NCBI RefSeq assembly: GCF_001598915.1
Contig: NZ_BDAP01000001.1
Coordinates: forward strand, 62,001-126,000
DNA: 64,000 bases
Origin: Williamsia muralis NBRC 105860
GTDB taxonomy: Bacteria; Actinomycetota; Actinomycetes; Mycobacteriales; Mycobacteriaceae
Direction of reading: 5' to 3'
Part shown: positions 50,599 through 58,788 of the stretch, piece after piece
Layout: each line of letters begins with the position of its first letter
How positions within the stretch are numbered: position 1 is the stretch's first letter
The notes under the pieces: model-generated
Seen by the model: the letters and a program-made list of their open reading frames with translations, nothing else
The model's database searches: none
Told to the model about the DNA's origin: nothing
Translations under genes and position numbers: made by a program

Positions 50599-51228
50599 TC
50601 AGGCACCGCGATCCGCGGCCATGTCACCGGTTCCGGGAGTTCCATCGGCGAGTTCATAGCGCAGATAGACGGTGCCGCGAGGCCCGGCTGCCGGTGGTTC
50701 GACGAGGGTGAGATTGGTGGGAACGGCACCGCCGTCGAAAATCTTCTTCCCGACTCCGAGCATGATGGGGTGCAGCCACAGATCGATCCGATCGAAGAGC
50801 TTGTCGCGCAACAGGGTCTGTACGAGGTTCAGACTTCCGACGACCTTGATGTTCTCGTGCCGCTCACGGATCTCGTTCACCGCATCGGACAGATTCGGTC
50901 CGAGTTGAGAAGAGCCTGACCACGACATGTCCGGCTTGCCTCGTGAGGCGACGTACTTGGGGATGCGGTTGAACAACGTGGCGATCTCGTTGTCGGGGCC
51001 TTCCTCCTGATGAGGCCAATGTGCAGCGAAGATGTCGTAGGTCCGTCGGCCGAGAAGAAGGGCGTCGGTGCCCTCGTAAGCAGCGCCGACCTGTCCCCCT
51101 GCGACCTCGTCGAACAGTGGCGCCTGCCAGCCACCGAACGGGAACCCGATCGGGTCCTCGTCGGGTGCGCCGGGCGCCTGTCCGACGAGGTCGAGGGTTG
51201 CGAACAATTCCAGGTATATCTTGCCCAT
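50599..51228 (-). CDS. Dihydrofolate reductase-fold protein (RibD C-terminal type)
   Basis: 209 aa. MGKIYLELFATLDLVGQ start, LLLGRRTYDIFAAHWP, KYVASRGKPDMSWSGS, IKVVGSLNLVQTLLRDKLFDRIDLWLHPIMLGVGKKIF: the DHFR-like RibD_C family common in actinobacteria. Binds NADPH in theory; reaction unknown and not likely to be the essential DHFR. GGGAG before the ATG. Single gene. Confidence 0.87.
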   Translation of the reverse strand: MGKIYLELFATLDLVGQAPGAPDEDPIGFPFGGWQAPLFDEVAGGQVGAAYEGTDALLLGRRTYDIFAAHWPHQEEGPDNEIATLFNRIPKYVASRGKPDMSWSGSSQLGPNLSDAVNEIRERHENIKVVGSLNLVQTLLRDKLFDRIDLWLHPIMLGVGKKIFDGGAVPTNLTLVEPPAAGPRGTVYLRYELADGTPGTGDMAADRGA

Positions 51229-51311
51229 GGTGTACTCCCGATGAAGTGATCTGGCCGACGAAGGGTAGACCCTCCAACTCGTCCGAACTCATCGGCGACA
51301 ATCCCGAGACG

Positions 51312-51962
51312 TCAGTACAGGGTCTGGTAGGCGACCTCGATGTCCTCGTCGATGCGGTGCGCGGTGGCCTCATCACGCTGCAACTGAGCGGCCATGATCT
51401 CGCCGGTGGTCGGCACCTCTCCCGGTGACGCAAGACTCGCGGGGTCCCACAACTTGGATCGCAGAATGGCCCTGCCACAGTGCAGATATGCCTCATCGAC
51501 CTCGACGATGAGAGCGAGTTCGGGGGTTTTGTCTCTGGCCGCGAGTTGGGGCAGGAGGTCGGGATCCTCGGTCAGGTAGCCATTCCCGTTGATACGCAGG
51601 GTCTCGCGATGTCCGGGCACAAGAAAGATGAGACCGATGCCGGGGCGCGACAAGATGTTCTCGAACGAATCGATCCGCTTGTTGCCGATGCGGTCGGGGA
51701 TGGCGATGGTGGCGTCGTCGAGAACCTTCACGAATCCTGGCTGGTCGCCGCGTGGAGAGCAGTCGGCGGATCCATCGCTGTTGGAGGTGGCCATGCACAG
51801 AAACGGCGAACGCGCGATGAACCGGCGGAAGTTGGGGTCGATGGTGCGCTGCACTTTTGTCACCGCCAGGCCGGCGGGCTCACCGATCAATTCCCTGACC
51901 CGGTCATGCGACATACGGCTCGGACGTCCCGTGGCGGCGGACCCACCTGATGTCGATGTCAT
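51312..51962 (-). CDS. Pyridoxamine 5'-phosphate oxidase-fold flavoprotein (MSMEG_1061-like)
   Basis: 216 aa. FMN-binding split barrel: RRFIARSPFLCMATSNSDGSADCSPRGDQPGFVKVLDDATIAIPDRIGNKRIDSFENIL, then GIGLIFLVPGHRETLRINGNGYL and a C-terminal segment with KLWDPAS. This matches the MSMEG_1061 group of FMN-linked proteins; substrate unknown. ATG 51962 is chosen; an in-frame ATG at 51998 is possible. Downstream of the LCP gene on the same strand. Confidence 0.82.
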   Translation of the reverse strand: MTSTSGGSAATGRPSRMSHDRVRELIGEPAGLAVTKVQRTIDPNFRRFIARSPFLCMATSNSDGSADCSPRGDQPGFVKVLDDATIAIPDRIGNKRIDSFENILSRPGIGLIFLVPGHRETLRINGNGYLTEDPDLLPQLAARDKTPELALIVEVDEAYLHCGRAILRSKLWDPASLASPGEVPTTGEIMAAQLQRDEATAHRIDEDIEVAYQTLY

Positions 51963-52006
51963 GGCAGAAACGCCCTTTCGATGGTCGGATTGATCCATGT
52001 CGAGGA

Positions 52007-53395
52007 TCAGCCTGTCTGGATCAGTTCGGGCGGAACCTCTTTGCCGTCTGCGATGGCCGCAAAGAAAGCCGTGGTGTTGTCGCCCCAGGCAAGTGAGTCA
52101 CCGTCATCGGTGAAGATCGACCCACCGTTGGGAGTGGTCACCGTGACCGGGTCGCTGCGCAGCGCCCAGGCGAGGCGCGCGAGATGCCATATGTGGTCGC
52201 CGTTGTCGACCGTCAGGGAGCTCACGGTTCCGTTCACCAAGGGCCAGAAGCGGAACGGGTTCAGGATTGTTGAGACGCTGGTTGCCTTCTTCATCAGCGC
52301 TGCCATGAACTTGCGCTGGTTCACCACACGCTCGAGGTCGGCGTTCGCGAATGCGCGGGTGCGGACGAACCCCAGGGCCTCGCGCCCGTTGAGTGTCTGG
52401 CAACCGGCCTTGAGATCGATACCGGCGAGCGGGTCGTTGATCGGGGCGTCGAGACACATCTCGATACCGCCAACTGCGTCGACCATCTTGTCGAACCCAC
52501 CGAAGCCGATCTCCGCATAGTGGTCGATCCGCAGACCTGTGTTGGTCTCGATGGTCTGTACCAACAACTTCGGGCCGCCCAGGTTGAAGGCAGCGTTCAC
52601 CTTGTGTGAACCCTGACCGGGGATGTCGACGTAGAGGTCTCGCGGGATGGAGATGATCATCGGCTTACCGCCGGAGCCGAAATGGACGAGCATGATCGTG
52701 TCTGTGCGGGAGCCCTCGCTGTCACCTGTCGAGAGGGCCTGACGCTCGGCCTCACTGAGGTCGGCGCGGGAATCAGAGCCGACCAGCAGCCAGTTTGTGC
52801 CGGCGCTGCTCGCGACCCGACCCTCATAGTTGGACAGGGCGTCGACGCGATTGAGTTTGGTGTCGAAGTAGACGAGCAGACCGACGGTGCCCAGCACCAT
52901 CACCAGCAGCAGGATCAGGACGGTGCGTACGATCGGCAGCCGTCTGCGGCGGCGCGCCGGTGGTGGCGGGACCGCACGGTCGGGACGGCGATGCCCCGGA
53001 TCGCGCGGAGGTTGCCGTGGCCGGTTGTAGGCGACCACCGGGGGTGGTCCCTGAGCAGGTCGCGACGTTCGGGTCTCGGGGGCGCCGGACTCCGACCACG
53101 CGCGGGCGGGTTGATAGTTGTCCTGCGGGCGTGGGGGTGGCGGACCCTGAGGCGGCCGCGGTGGCCCGGCGGGAGGTGGCGCCTGACGCGGCGGACCCTG
53201 CCCGGGGACACGTCCGCGGAACGGGTCCTGCTGTGGTGGGCGCCCGGGAACCGGTCCAGGCCTTCCGTTGGGTTGGCCACCACCGGGGCCTGGGACCATC
53301 CGCCGAGTCGGCCCGCCAGGCTGGGGCGGTTGTCCCTGACGGGGACGTCCCGCGCCGCCTGGGCGGCGAATGAACGGCTCGTCCTGGTCAGTCAT
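52007..53395 (-). CDS. LytR-CpsA-Psr (LCP) family cell-wall ligase
   Basis: 462 aa. A Pro/Gly/Arg-rich cytoplasmic tail (1-150), one membrane segment (about 155-176), then the LCP domain outside the cell: NWLLVGSDSRADLSEAE, SRTDTIMLVHFGSGGKPMIISIPRDLYVDIPGQGSHKVNAAFNLGG, RIDHYAEIGFGGF, and EALGFVRTRAFANADLERVVNQ. The conserved Arg and Asp residues for pyrophosphate binding are present. LCP enzymes attach arabinogalactan or other polymers to peptidoglycan. TAGAGT 7 nt before the ATG suggests leaderless expression. Confidence 0.92.
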   Translation of the reverse strand: MTDQDEPFIRRPGGAGRPRQGQPPQPGGPTRRMVPGPGGGQPNGRPGPVPGRPPQQDPFRGRVPGQGPPRQAPPPAGPPRPPQGPPPPRPQDNYQPARAWSESGAPETRTSRPAQGPPPVVAYNRPRQPPRDPGHRRPDRAVPPPPARRRRRLPIVRTVLILLLVMVLGTVGLLVYFDTKLNRVDALSNYEGRVASSAGTNWLLVGSDSRADLSEAERQALSTGDSEGSRTDTIMLVHFGSGGKPMIISIPRDLYVDIPGQGSHKVNAAFNLGGPKLLVQTIETNTGLRIDHYAEIGFGGFDKMVDAVGGIEMCLDAPINDPLAGIDLKAGCQTLNGREALGFVRTRAFANADLERVVNQRKFMAALMKKATSVSTILNPFRFWPLVNGTVSSLTVDNGDHIWHLARLAWALRSDPVTVTTPNGGSIFTDDGDSLAWGDNTTAFFAAIADGKEVPPELIQTG

Positions 53396-53434
53396 TGCAC
53401 AGACTCTACTGAAGAACGCAGGGCAGAACGCGAC

Positions 53435-54247
53435 TCAATTCGCTTCCAGCCACCCGAGGTGGTCCTTCAGCAGCGCGTACCCGACAAAGGCGACGGTATC
53501 GATGAGGGCATGCCCGATGACCAGCGGCCACACTCGATTGGTCCGCTGGAAAACCCGGCCGTAGACGAGGCCCATGACGACGTTGCCGAGTCCACCGCCG
53601 ACACCTTGGTAGAGGTGATAGCTACCGCGCAGCACGGCAGAGAACAGCAGGCTGCGGTTCTCGCTCCAGCCGAGTTGTCGCAGCCGGGTGATGATGTAGG
53701 CCACCACGAGGAACTCTTCGGCTGCCGCGTTGCCGATTGCCGCGAACACCAACATCGGCAATCTCCAGAATGTCTCGTCGAGATTCGACGGGAGAACCTG
53801 GACGTTGAGATCCAAAGCCCTTGCGACAACGTAGAGGCCGAGGCCGGGTATCCCGATCAGCGCGGCGAGCCCGATCCCCAGGGGAAGATCGAACCGCGCC
53901 TTGATCCGCGGAAAACCGATGCGTGCCAAGGGAACCCCGGCACGCCAGATCAGGTACACCGCCAGTGCGGCGATACCGAACAGTCTGCAGGCGTCGAGCA
54001 GTTGGTAGAAGAAGTCGATGAGACCGAGATCGGATGCGCTGTTGTTCAGAGCGACGGCGCTGCCGCCCACCCCGCGTTCGGACATGGCGGTCTCGATGAT
54101 CGAGACCAGAGATCTTGCTCCCGACAACCCGAAGGTGAGGACGAGAACGATCGTGATCTCGATACCGATCGCGCGTCGCTGACGGGGATCGGTGATCACC
54201 TCCGGCTGCGCCGGTCGTGTCGGTTGTAGCCACGGGCGCAGGTTCAC
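53435..54247 (-). CDS. CPBP-family intramembrane metalloprotease
   Basis: 270 aa with about seven or eight membrane segments. The CPBP (Abi) motifs are visible: EExxxR as AAAEEFLVVAYIITRL, then SYHLYQGVGGGLGNVVMGLVYGRVF with the second-motif His, and VIGHALIDTVAF with the third. Such proteins cleave membrane substrates or process prenylated proteins. GTG start with TAATCT 7 nt upstream, likely leaderless. In the M. tuberculosis block this position is next to the LCP gene. Confidence 0.87.
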   Translation of the reverse strand: MNLRPWLQPTRPAQPEVITDPRQRRAIGIEITIVLVLTFGLSGARSLVSIIETAMSERGVGGSAVALNNSASDLGLIDFFYQLLDACRLFGIAALAVYLIWRAGVPLARIGFPRIKARFDLPLGIGLAALIGIPGLGLYVVARALDLNVQVLPSNLDETFWRLPMLVFAAIGNAAAEEFLVVAYIITRLRQLGWSENRSLLFSAVLRGSYHLYQGVGGGLGNVVMGLVYGRVFQRTNRVWPLVIGHALIDTVAFVGYALLKDHLGWLEAN

Positions 54248-54283
54248 CCGGTCGAGATTACTGGCGCTTTCTGCGCAGCGGCG

Positions 54284-55048
54284 TCAGCTCTGGCCGGGCA
54301 GGCTGTTGATGTAAGGGCAGCCGGCCAAGGCGCGCAGAGCACGCGACAACTCGAAGACGTCGTGAACCGGTCGTGGGAACGACAGTCGAACATCGGAATC
54401 GCTCTCGGGTCCCTCGATACGGAGCCGGACGCCGAAGCGGTCGATGCCCAACGGACGCACCTGGCCTTCGCGCAATTCTGCCGGCAGCCGGCCGCTCAGC
54501 GCGGCGACCAGATCGGCGTGATCCTCGTCGAGGTGTGCGACCCAATCGGCCTCCAGCTCCCAGAAAGGGTCCGGCGCGGCTGCGGCCAGCTCTGGCGTGG
54601 ACACCGAGGCGGCTCCAGATGAATAGGCAAGAACCGCAGAGGACAGGTTCAGGCGGAGCAGCGAGTAGCCGTGACCGATGTCGAGCAGGCCCGCCGACGG
54701 GTGGTCGGTGGCGATCTCACAGGCCAGATCCCGTTCGAGATCCGAGGGCACCGAGTGCAGTGCCCCGTTCAGCCAGATCAGGGAACGGACCTGTTCCCGT
54801 AGCTCGATGGGGGCGAGGTCGGTCACCTCGACCATCGCAGGCAGTCCCGCGGAACCGGCCTGCCAGGCCAGAGCGCACGCGGCGGAGTCGGAGGGTACGA
54901 GGACAAACGCCTGCGAGTCGTACAGGTGCACCATCGTCACCGGCGAGGGTTCGCTGCCCTCGATCGCGAGCATTGCCTCGGTGACGCGCATGCAGGCGGT
55001 ACGGATCAGCTCGGCGTCTGATGGTCGTGCGGTGGCGATTTTCGACAT
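54284..55048 (-). CDS. DUF2470 family protein (Rv3839-like, iron-regulated)
   Basis: 254 aa. The C-terminal 90 residues form a DUF2470 domain (WVAHLDEDHADLVAALSG...RPLGIDRFGVRLRIEGPESDSDVRLSFPRPVHDVFELSRALRAL), related to haem-iron handling split-barrel proteins. The N-terminal half is an actinobacteria-specific extension. GAGGA before the ATG. A strong IdeR-type box lies 49-67 bp upstream, matching the known iron repression of M. tuberculosis Rv3839. Confidence 0.83.
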   Translation of the reverse strand: MSKIATARPSDAELIRTACMRVTEAMLAIEGSEPSPVTMVHLYDSQAFVLVPSDSAACALAWQAGSAGLPAMVEVTDLAPIELREQVRSLIWLNGALHSVPSDLERDLACEIATDHPSAGLLDIGHGYSLLRLNLSSAVLAYSSGAASVSTPELAAAAPDPFWELEADWVAHLDEDHADLVAALSGRLPAELREGQVRPLGIDRFGVRLRIEGPESDSDVRLSFPRPVHDVFELSRALRALAGCPYINSLPGQS

Positions 55049-55096
55049 CTGCTGTCCTCGATGGTCGGCGGAAGGGTGTCACCCTGTCTGCTCGGT

Positions 55097-55115
55097 GTAG
55101 GTAACCCTAACCTAA
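55097..55115. promoter_or_regulatory. IdeR/DtxR iron box between DUF2470 gene and pheA
   Basis: Read on the minus strand it is TTAGGTTAGGGTTACCTAC, 16 of 19 matches to the iron-box consensus TTAGGTTAGGCTAACCTAA. It lies at -49 to -67 from the DUF2470 start codon, fitting repression by iron-loaded IdeR. Confidence 0.8.
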
Positions 55116-55166
55116 TCACGGGTTGTCTCGTCCCGCAAGCTTTCCGGCGACTCCCGTTCACTGCCG

Positions 55167-55172
55167 TAATCT
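55167..55172 (+). promoter_or_regulatory. -10 element of leaderless pheA
   Basis: TAATCT ends 7 nt before the GTG of pheA, placing the transcript start on the start codon. The same hexamer at the same distance serves the CPBP protease gene. Confidence 0.55.
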
Positions 55173-55179
55173 TCAAATC

Positions 55180-56100
55180 GTGCCTGCGATCGCCTACTTC
55201 GGACCCTCCGGAACGTTCACCGAGATGGCTCTGGAACAACTGCTCACCGAGAATCCGTCGTTCGGGGACGACGGTGATGTCGAACGCGTCAGCGCCACGA
55301 GCCCGGGCCGAGTGATCGATCTCGTCCGTCAAGGTGAGGTCGCCTACGGATGCGTTCCGATCGAGAGCTCGGTGGAAGGGTCCGTGCCGGCGACCCTGGA
55401 CGCGCTGATCAAGGGTTCCAGGGTGCAGATCTTCGCCGAAACCGTTCTGGACATCGCCTTCACCTTGGCCACCCGTGGGCCGATGGCCTCCTCGGACATC
55501 ACGACGATCGCCGCCTACCCGGTGGCCTCGGCGCAGGTTCGCGAGACGCTCGAGCGCGACTACCCGGGGGCGCAGCTCGTCACCAGCGGGTCCAATTCGG
55601 CGGCCGCGCAGGACGTGGTGGAAGGCAGGGCGGACGCCGCGATCACCACGCCGCTGTCGGTCCGGCTCTACGGCCTGCACGCGTTGGCGACGGGCGTCGC
55701 CGATTCGGACGAGGCCAACACCCGCTTCGTGCTGGTGGGCCGGCCCGGTCCGGTCCCCGATCGCACCGGCCGCGACCGCACGTCGGTGACCCTGGACCTG
55801 CCCAACGTCCCGGGTTCGCTGATGGCTGCCATGTACGAGTTCGCGACTCGCGGCATCGACCTGACGCGTATCGAGTCACGACCCAGGCGGGAGCCGGGCG
55901 GCTTCTTCTTCAATCTCGATGTGGTGGGCCATCTCGACGATCCGCCCATCGCCGAAGCGCTCGGTGCACTCCACCGACGGGCCACGGCGATGCACTTTCT
56001 CGGCTCGTGGCCGTCGGCCCGGCCCAACGGCACCCCGCCGCCCAGCCATCAACAGAGCGATCAGTGGCTCGAATCGATCAGGCAGGGTCTGGACCGATGA
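55180..56100 (+). CDS. pheA: Prephenate dehydratase
   Basis: 306 aa. PDT domain (1-190: IAYFGPSGTFTEMALEQL, GCVPIESSVEGSVPATLDAL, NSAAAQDVVEGRADAAITTPL, and the catalytic Thr region in DSDEANTRFVLVG) plus a C-terminal ACT domain (SVTLDLPNVPGSLMAAMYEFATRGIDLTRIESRPRREPGGFFFNLDV, with the ESRP Phe-binding motif). Makes phenylpyruvate for Phe synthesis and is Phe-inhibited. GTG 55180, probably leaderless. Coupled by ATGA to the next gene, as in mycobacteria. Confidence 0.95.
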   Translation: MPAIAYFGPSGTFTEMALEQLLTENPSFGDDGDVERVSATSPGRVIDLVRQGEVAYGCVPIESSVEGSVPATLDALIKGSRVQIFAETVLDIAFTLATRGPMASSDITTIAAYPVASAQVRETLERDYPGAQLVTSGSNSAAAQDVVEGRADAAITTPLSVRLYGLHALATGVADSDEANTRFVLVGRPGPVPDRTGRDRTSVTLDLPNVPGSLMAAMYEFATRGIDLTRIESRPRREPGGFFFNLDVVGHLDDPPIAEALGALHRRATAMHFLGSWPSARPNGTPPPSHQQSDQWLESIRQGLDR

Positions 56101-56762
56101 GCTCATTGCATCTCGTCCGGCACGGCGAGACCACCTCGAACGTGCTGCAACGACTCGACACCGCATTGCCAGGCGCGGGTCTCACCGACTTCGGCGCACG
56201 CCAGGCCGCCAGGTACGCGCTCGAGCGACCTGACGTCGCGGACCCGGTGCTGTTCTCGTCGCAGGCCCTACGAGCTCGGCAGACGGCCGACCTGATCGGT
56301 TCGGTGTGGGAAGTGCAGAACCAGGTACTCGACGGTTTGCACGAGGTGCAGGTCGGCGACCTCGAAGACCAGACGTCCGAAGACGCACACAAGGTGTTCT
56401 CCACCACGGTCCGCAGCTGGTTCGCCGGCGACCTCGGTGCCCGGTTGCCCGGTGGTGAATCACTGAACGACGTCTACGAACGTTTTCTGCCCGTCATCGA
56501 GGACATCGCCGACCGGTACCTGCAGGCCGACGACTCCGGTCCCGACGTGCATCTGGTGAGTCACGGCGCAGCCATCCGGCTCGTCGCAGCCCGCCTGGTG
56601 AACATGCCGACCGAGTTCGCGCTCGCCCACCACCTCGGGAACACGGGATCGATCGAACTGACCCGGACCACCGACGGTTGGACATGCCTGCGGTGGGGGA
56701 GCGAATTGCCCCCGTTTCGGCGTGACGACGAACCTGAGCTCGCCCGCGACCCAATGGGCTAG
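56097..56762 (+). CDS. Histidine phosphatase (phosphoglycerate mutase-like) protein
   Basis: 221 aa. RHG motif LHLVRHGETTSNVLQRLD with the catalytic His, VLFSSQALRARQTADLIG (second Arg), acid Glu in GLHEVQVGDLED, and DVHLVSHGAAIRL with the second His. Equivalent to M. tuberculosis Rv3837c by position. Likely a cofactor-independent phosphatase rather than glycolytic mutase. Four-bp overlap with pheA. Confidence 0.9.
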   Translation: MSSLHLVRHGETTSNVLQRLDTALPGAGLTDFGARQAARYALERPDVADPVLFSSQALRARQTADLIGSVWEVQNQVLDGLHEVQVGDLEDQTSEDAHKVFSTTVRSWFAGDLGARLPGGESLNDVYERFLPVIEDIADRYLQADDSGPDVHLVSHGAAIRLVAARLVNMPTEFALAHHLGNTGSIELTRTTDGWTCLRWGSELPPFRRDDEPELARDPMG

Positions 56763-56773
56763 TCGCTCCGGTC

Positions 56774-57124
56774 TCAACCCCACCCGTTGGCGTGGAGCCA
56801 ATCGTCGGAGATCCCGAAGTGATGTGCGATCTCATGCACCACCGTGATCGCGACCTCTGAGATCACCTCGTCCTCGCTGTCGCACATGTCGAGGATGGGC
56901 TCGCGATAGATGGTGATGGTGTCCGGAAGGGTGCCGCCGTAGTGGCTGTCGCGTTCGGTCAGTGCGATTCCGTAGTACAGCCCGAGAAGGTCGGGTTCCT
57001 CGGGATGGTGCGGCTCGACCAGGACCACCACGTTGTTCATCGCAGCGGCGAGTTCTTCGGGGATGGTGTCGAGCGCATCGGACACCAATTCGTCGAACGC
57101 TTTGTCCGACATGACAACCGGCAT
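56774..57124 (-). CDS. Zinc metallopeptidase-fold protein (MTH_677/Rv3836-like)
   Basis: 116 aa. Short minimal zincin-like protein: TITIYREPILDMCDSEDEVISEVAITVVHEIAHHFGISDDWLHANGWG, with HExxH plus a third His. The family is common in actinobacteria next to pheA-serS; substrate unknown. Starts 3 bp after the septum-formation gene. ATG 57112 is an alternative start. Convergent with the phosphatase gene. Confidence 0.88.
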   Translation of the reverse strand: MPVVMSDKAFDELVSDALDTIPEELAAAMNNVVVLVEPHHPEEPDLLGLYYGIALTERDSHYGGTLPDTITIYREPILDMCDSEDEVISEVAITVVHEIAHHFGISDDWLHANGWG

Positions 57125-57127
57125 CGG

Positions 57128-58231
57128 TCAGCCACCACCGCCGCCGGCCGGCGCCGGGGTCTCGATCGGATTGGGTTCGATGCCGGGGGGCAGTGGCACA
57201 GGTGATGGGATGAGGCGTCCAGGAGGCTCGACGGGCGGCGGGGTCGGCACCTTGCCGTTGATGAGCAGGTTCCCGGCCGCGGCGTCGCCGACCAGCGTGG
57301 CGAATCCGCCTTGGTCGGGTAAGCCGATGTAACACACCACTTTTCGGCTACCAGCCAGCCAACTCGGCTCGGCGAGTGTGGACCACTGCAGGTTGAGGGT
57401 GGTCTGTGTCAGCTTGTCGGGTCCGCCGAGGAACTGGCTGGTGACGTCGGGGCAGGTGGTCTTGAGGTAGTTGTCCTGTTCGGCCACAGGGGGATACGGC
57501 GCACCCGCCCCCGTGGGGTCGAACCTCGCCGAGAGGTCGACCACAGACGTGACCTGAAAAGCGTGGGGCTCAGCGCAATCCACCGGGTCGGTGGGCTTGC
57601 GGGTGGCCGGGTCGATCCCGATGCAGGTTCCCTCGGGCCACTGCTGCGACTGGTCCTGGTCGCGCACCAGGCCGGCGAACGGCTTCAACGTGCCGGTGGT
57701 GCCCGACAATTGCAGCCCACAACGCAAACTGCGCTCGCCGTCTGCCCACTGCTGTTGGGAGGGATACATCAGCCCGACCGAGAACCGCCCGGCCGGATCG
57801 AGCTGCCCGCCGAGGTAGTTGTTCACCACCACAGGGCAGTGTTCGTCGCGGATTGCGGTGAACTGCTCTGCGGTGGGCCACGGCGCGTCCTCACCGAACT
57901 GGACACCCGGGTAAGCCGCGGTGTCCACCGATCCGGCGACCTCGAACATGTGCTCGGCGGTGCAGTCGACCTTTGACTGTTTGGCCGGTAGGTCCACCGG
58001 CCAGGTCAGGCAGTCGCCGGCAACCGACTCCGAGAACGGGCTCGACCGCGCCGACGTCTTTGCGTCGCCGATCTCTTCTCCGTCGACCTTGCCGGCATCG
58101 TCGAATCCACCCAGCACAGCCACCACGCCTGCGCAGATCACCGCACCCACGAGGATGGCGGCAAGCAGCACCCTGACCGGGTGTCGAAGCACGTGACCCA
58201 GTCGATCCCGTCGGCCGTCTCTGTCAACCAT
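57128..58231 (-). CDS. Septum formation family membrane protein (Rv3835-like)
   Basis: 367 aa. One membrane segment (PVRVLLAAILVGAVICAGVVAVL, about residues 18-40), then a large outer region with paired Cys (VAGDCLTWPVD...SKVDCTAEHMFEV, GTCIGIDP...VDCAEPHAFQV), the septum-formation domain, ending in a Pro-rich tail. In M. tuberculosis the same gene lies between serS and the metallopeptidase. Direct role in division is only inferred from the family name. Confidence 0.87.
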   Translation of the reverse strand: MVDRDGRRDRLGHVLRHPVRVLLAAILVGAVICAGVVAVLGGFDDAGKVDGEEIGDAKTSARSSPFSESVAGDCLTWPVDLPAKQSKVDCTAEHMFEVAGSVDTAAYPGVQFGEDAPWPTAEQFTAIRDEHCPVVVNNYLGGQLDPAGRFSVGLMYPSQQQWADGERSLRCGLQLSGTTGTLKPFAGLVRDQDQSQQWPEGTCIGIDPATRKPTDPVDCAEPHAFQVTSVVDLSARFDPTGAGAPYPPVAEQDNYLKTTCPDVTSQFLGGPDKLTQTTLNLQWSTLAEPSWLAGSRKVVCYIGLPDQGGFATLVGDAAAGNLLINGKVPTPPPVEPPGRLIPSPVPLPPGIEPNPIETPAPAGGGGG

Positions 58232-58243
58232 CGGTGTCCATCA

Positions 58244-58350
58244 TGCACTGAGGGCTGTGGCCGCGAGACGAAACCCTCGTGCGCATGGCCCGCGTTGTGC
58301 ACTGAGGTCTGTGGCCGCGAGACGAAACCCTCGTGCGCATGGCCCGCGTT
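58244..58350. repeat. 54-bp direct repeat, two copies
   Basis: Copies at 58244-58297 and 58298-58350 differ at one base (GAGGGCTG versus GAGGTCTG). Period 54 bp (18 codons). On the minus strand it would repeat NAGHAHEGFVSRPQxSVH. It fills the gap between the divergent septum-formation and ankyrin genes. It shares GCGCACGnnnGTTTCG (minus strand) with the 72-bp repeat at 40461. Confidence 0.85.
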
Positions 58351-58361
58351 ATCGTCGGAGG

Positions 58362-58778
58362 ATGGAATCAGACGCGCGAGGCGATGAATCCGACGCCGTG
58401 ACGCCGAGCGAGGATGTCGCCGAGCTGGCCGGACGACTGTTCGACATGGCACGGTCCGGTGACACGGCCGTGCTCGACTATGTGAAAGCCGGTGTGCCGG
58501 TCAATCTGACAAACGGCGCGGGCGACACCCTGCTGATGCTGGCGGCCTACCACGGGCACCACGGCGTGGTGTCCGGGCTGATCGAATCGGGCGCCGACGT
58601 CAATCGGGTCAACGACAAGGGGCAGACGCCGCTCGCCGGCGCTGTCTTCAAATCGCATGACGACGTGGTGCGAGCGCTCATCGCCGCGGGGGCCGATCCG
58701 GACACGGGGCACCCCACCGCGCGTGATGCCGCTTCCATGTTCGGGCGCGAAGATTACCTGGGGCTGCTCGACCAGTAG
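58362..58778 (+). CDS. Ankyrin-repeat protein
   Basis: 138 aa with about three ankyrin repeats: [65 protein letters not shown], and a partial third. A small cytoplasmic protein for protein-protein contact; partner unknown. TATCGT 6 nt before the ATG suggests a leaderless message; the adjacent GGAGG is too close to be a ribosome site. Its stop codon forms part of the serS -10. Confidence 0.87.
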   Translation: MESDARGDESDAVTPSEDVAELAGRLFDMARSGDTAVLDYVKAGVPVNLTNGAGDTLLMLAAYHGHHGVVSGLIESGADVNRVNDKGQTPLAGAVFKSHDDVVRALIAAGADPDTGHPTARDAASMFGREDYLGLLDQ

Positions 58779-58781
58779 GGT
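58776..58781 (+). promoter_or_regulatory. -10 element of leaderless serS
   Basis: TAGGGT, 7 nt before the serS GTG. Its first three bases are the TAG stop of the ankyrin gene. Confidence 0.5.
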
Positions 58782-58788
58782 TTCCAGA

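Noticed and set aside
21324-51228. A single mobile genomic island
   Set aside because: No integrase, transposase, tRNA edge or flanking direct repeat was found, and the sub-blocks have separate regulators.
58138-58452. 104-aa frame with NAGHAHEGFVSRPQ repeats
   Set aside because: Runs through the 54-bp repeat and into the N-terminus region of the septum-formation gene in another frame; best explained by the DNA repeat.
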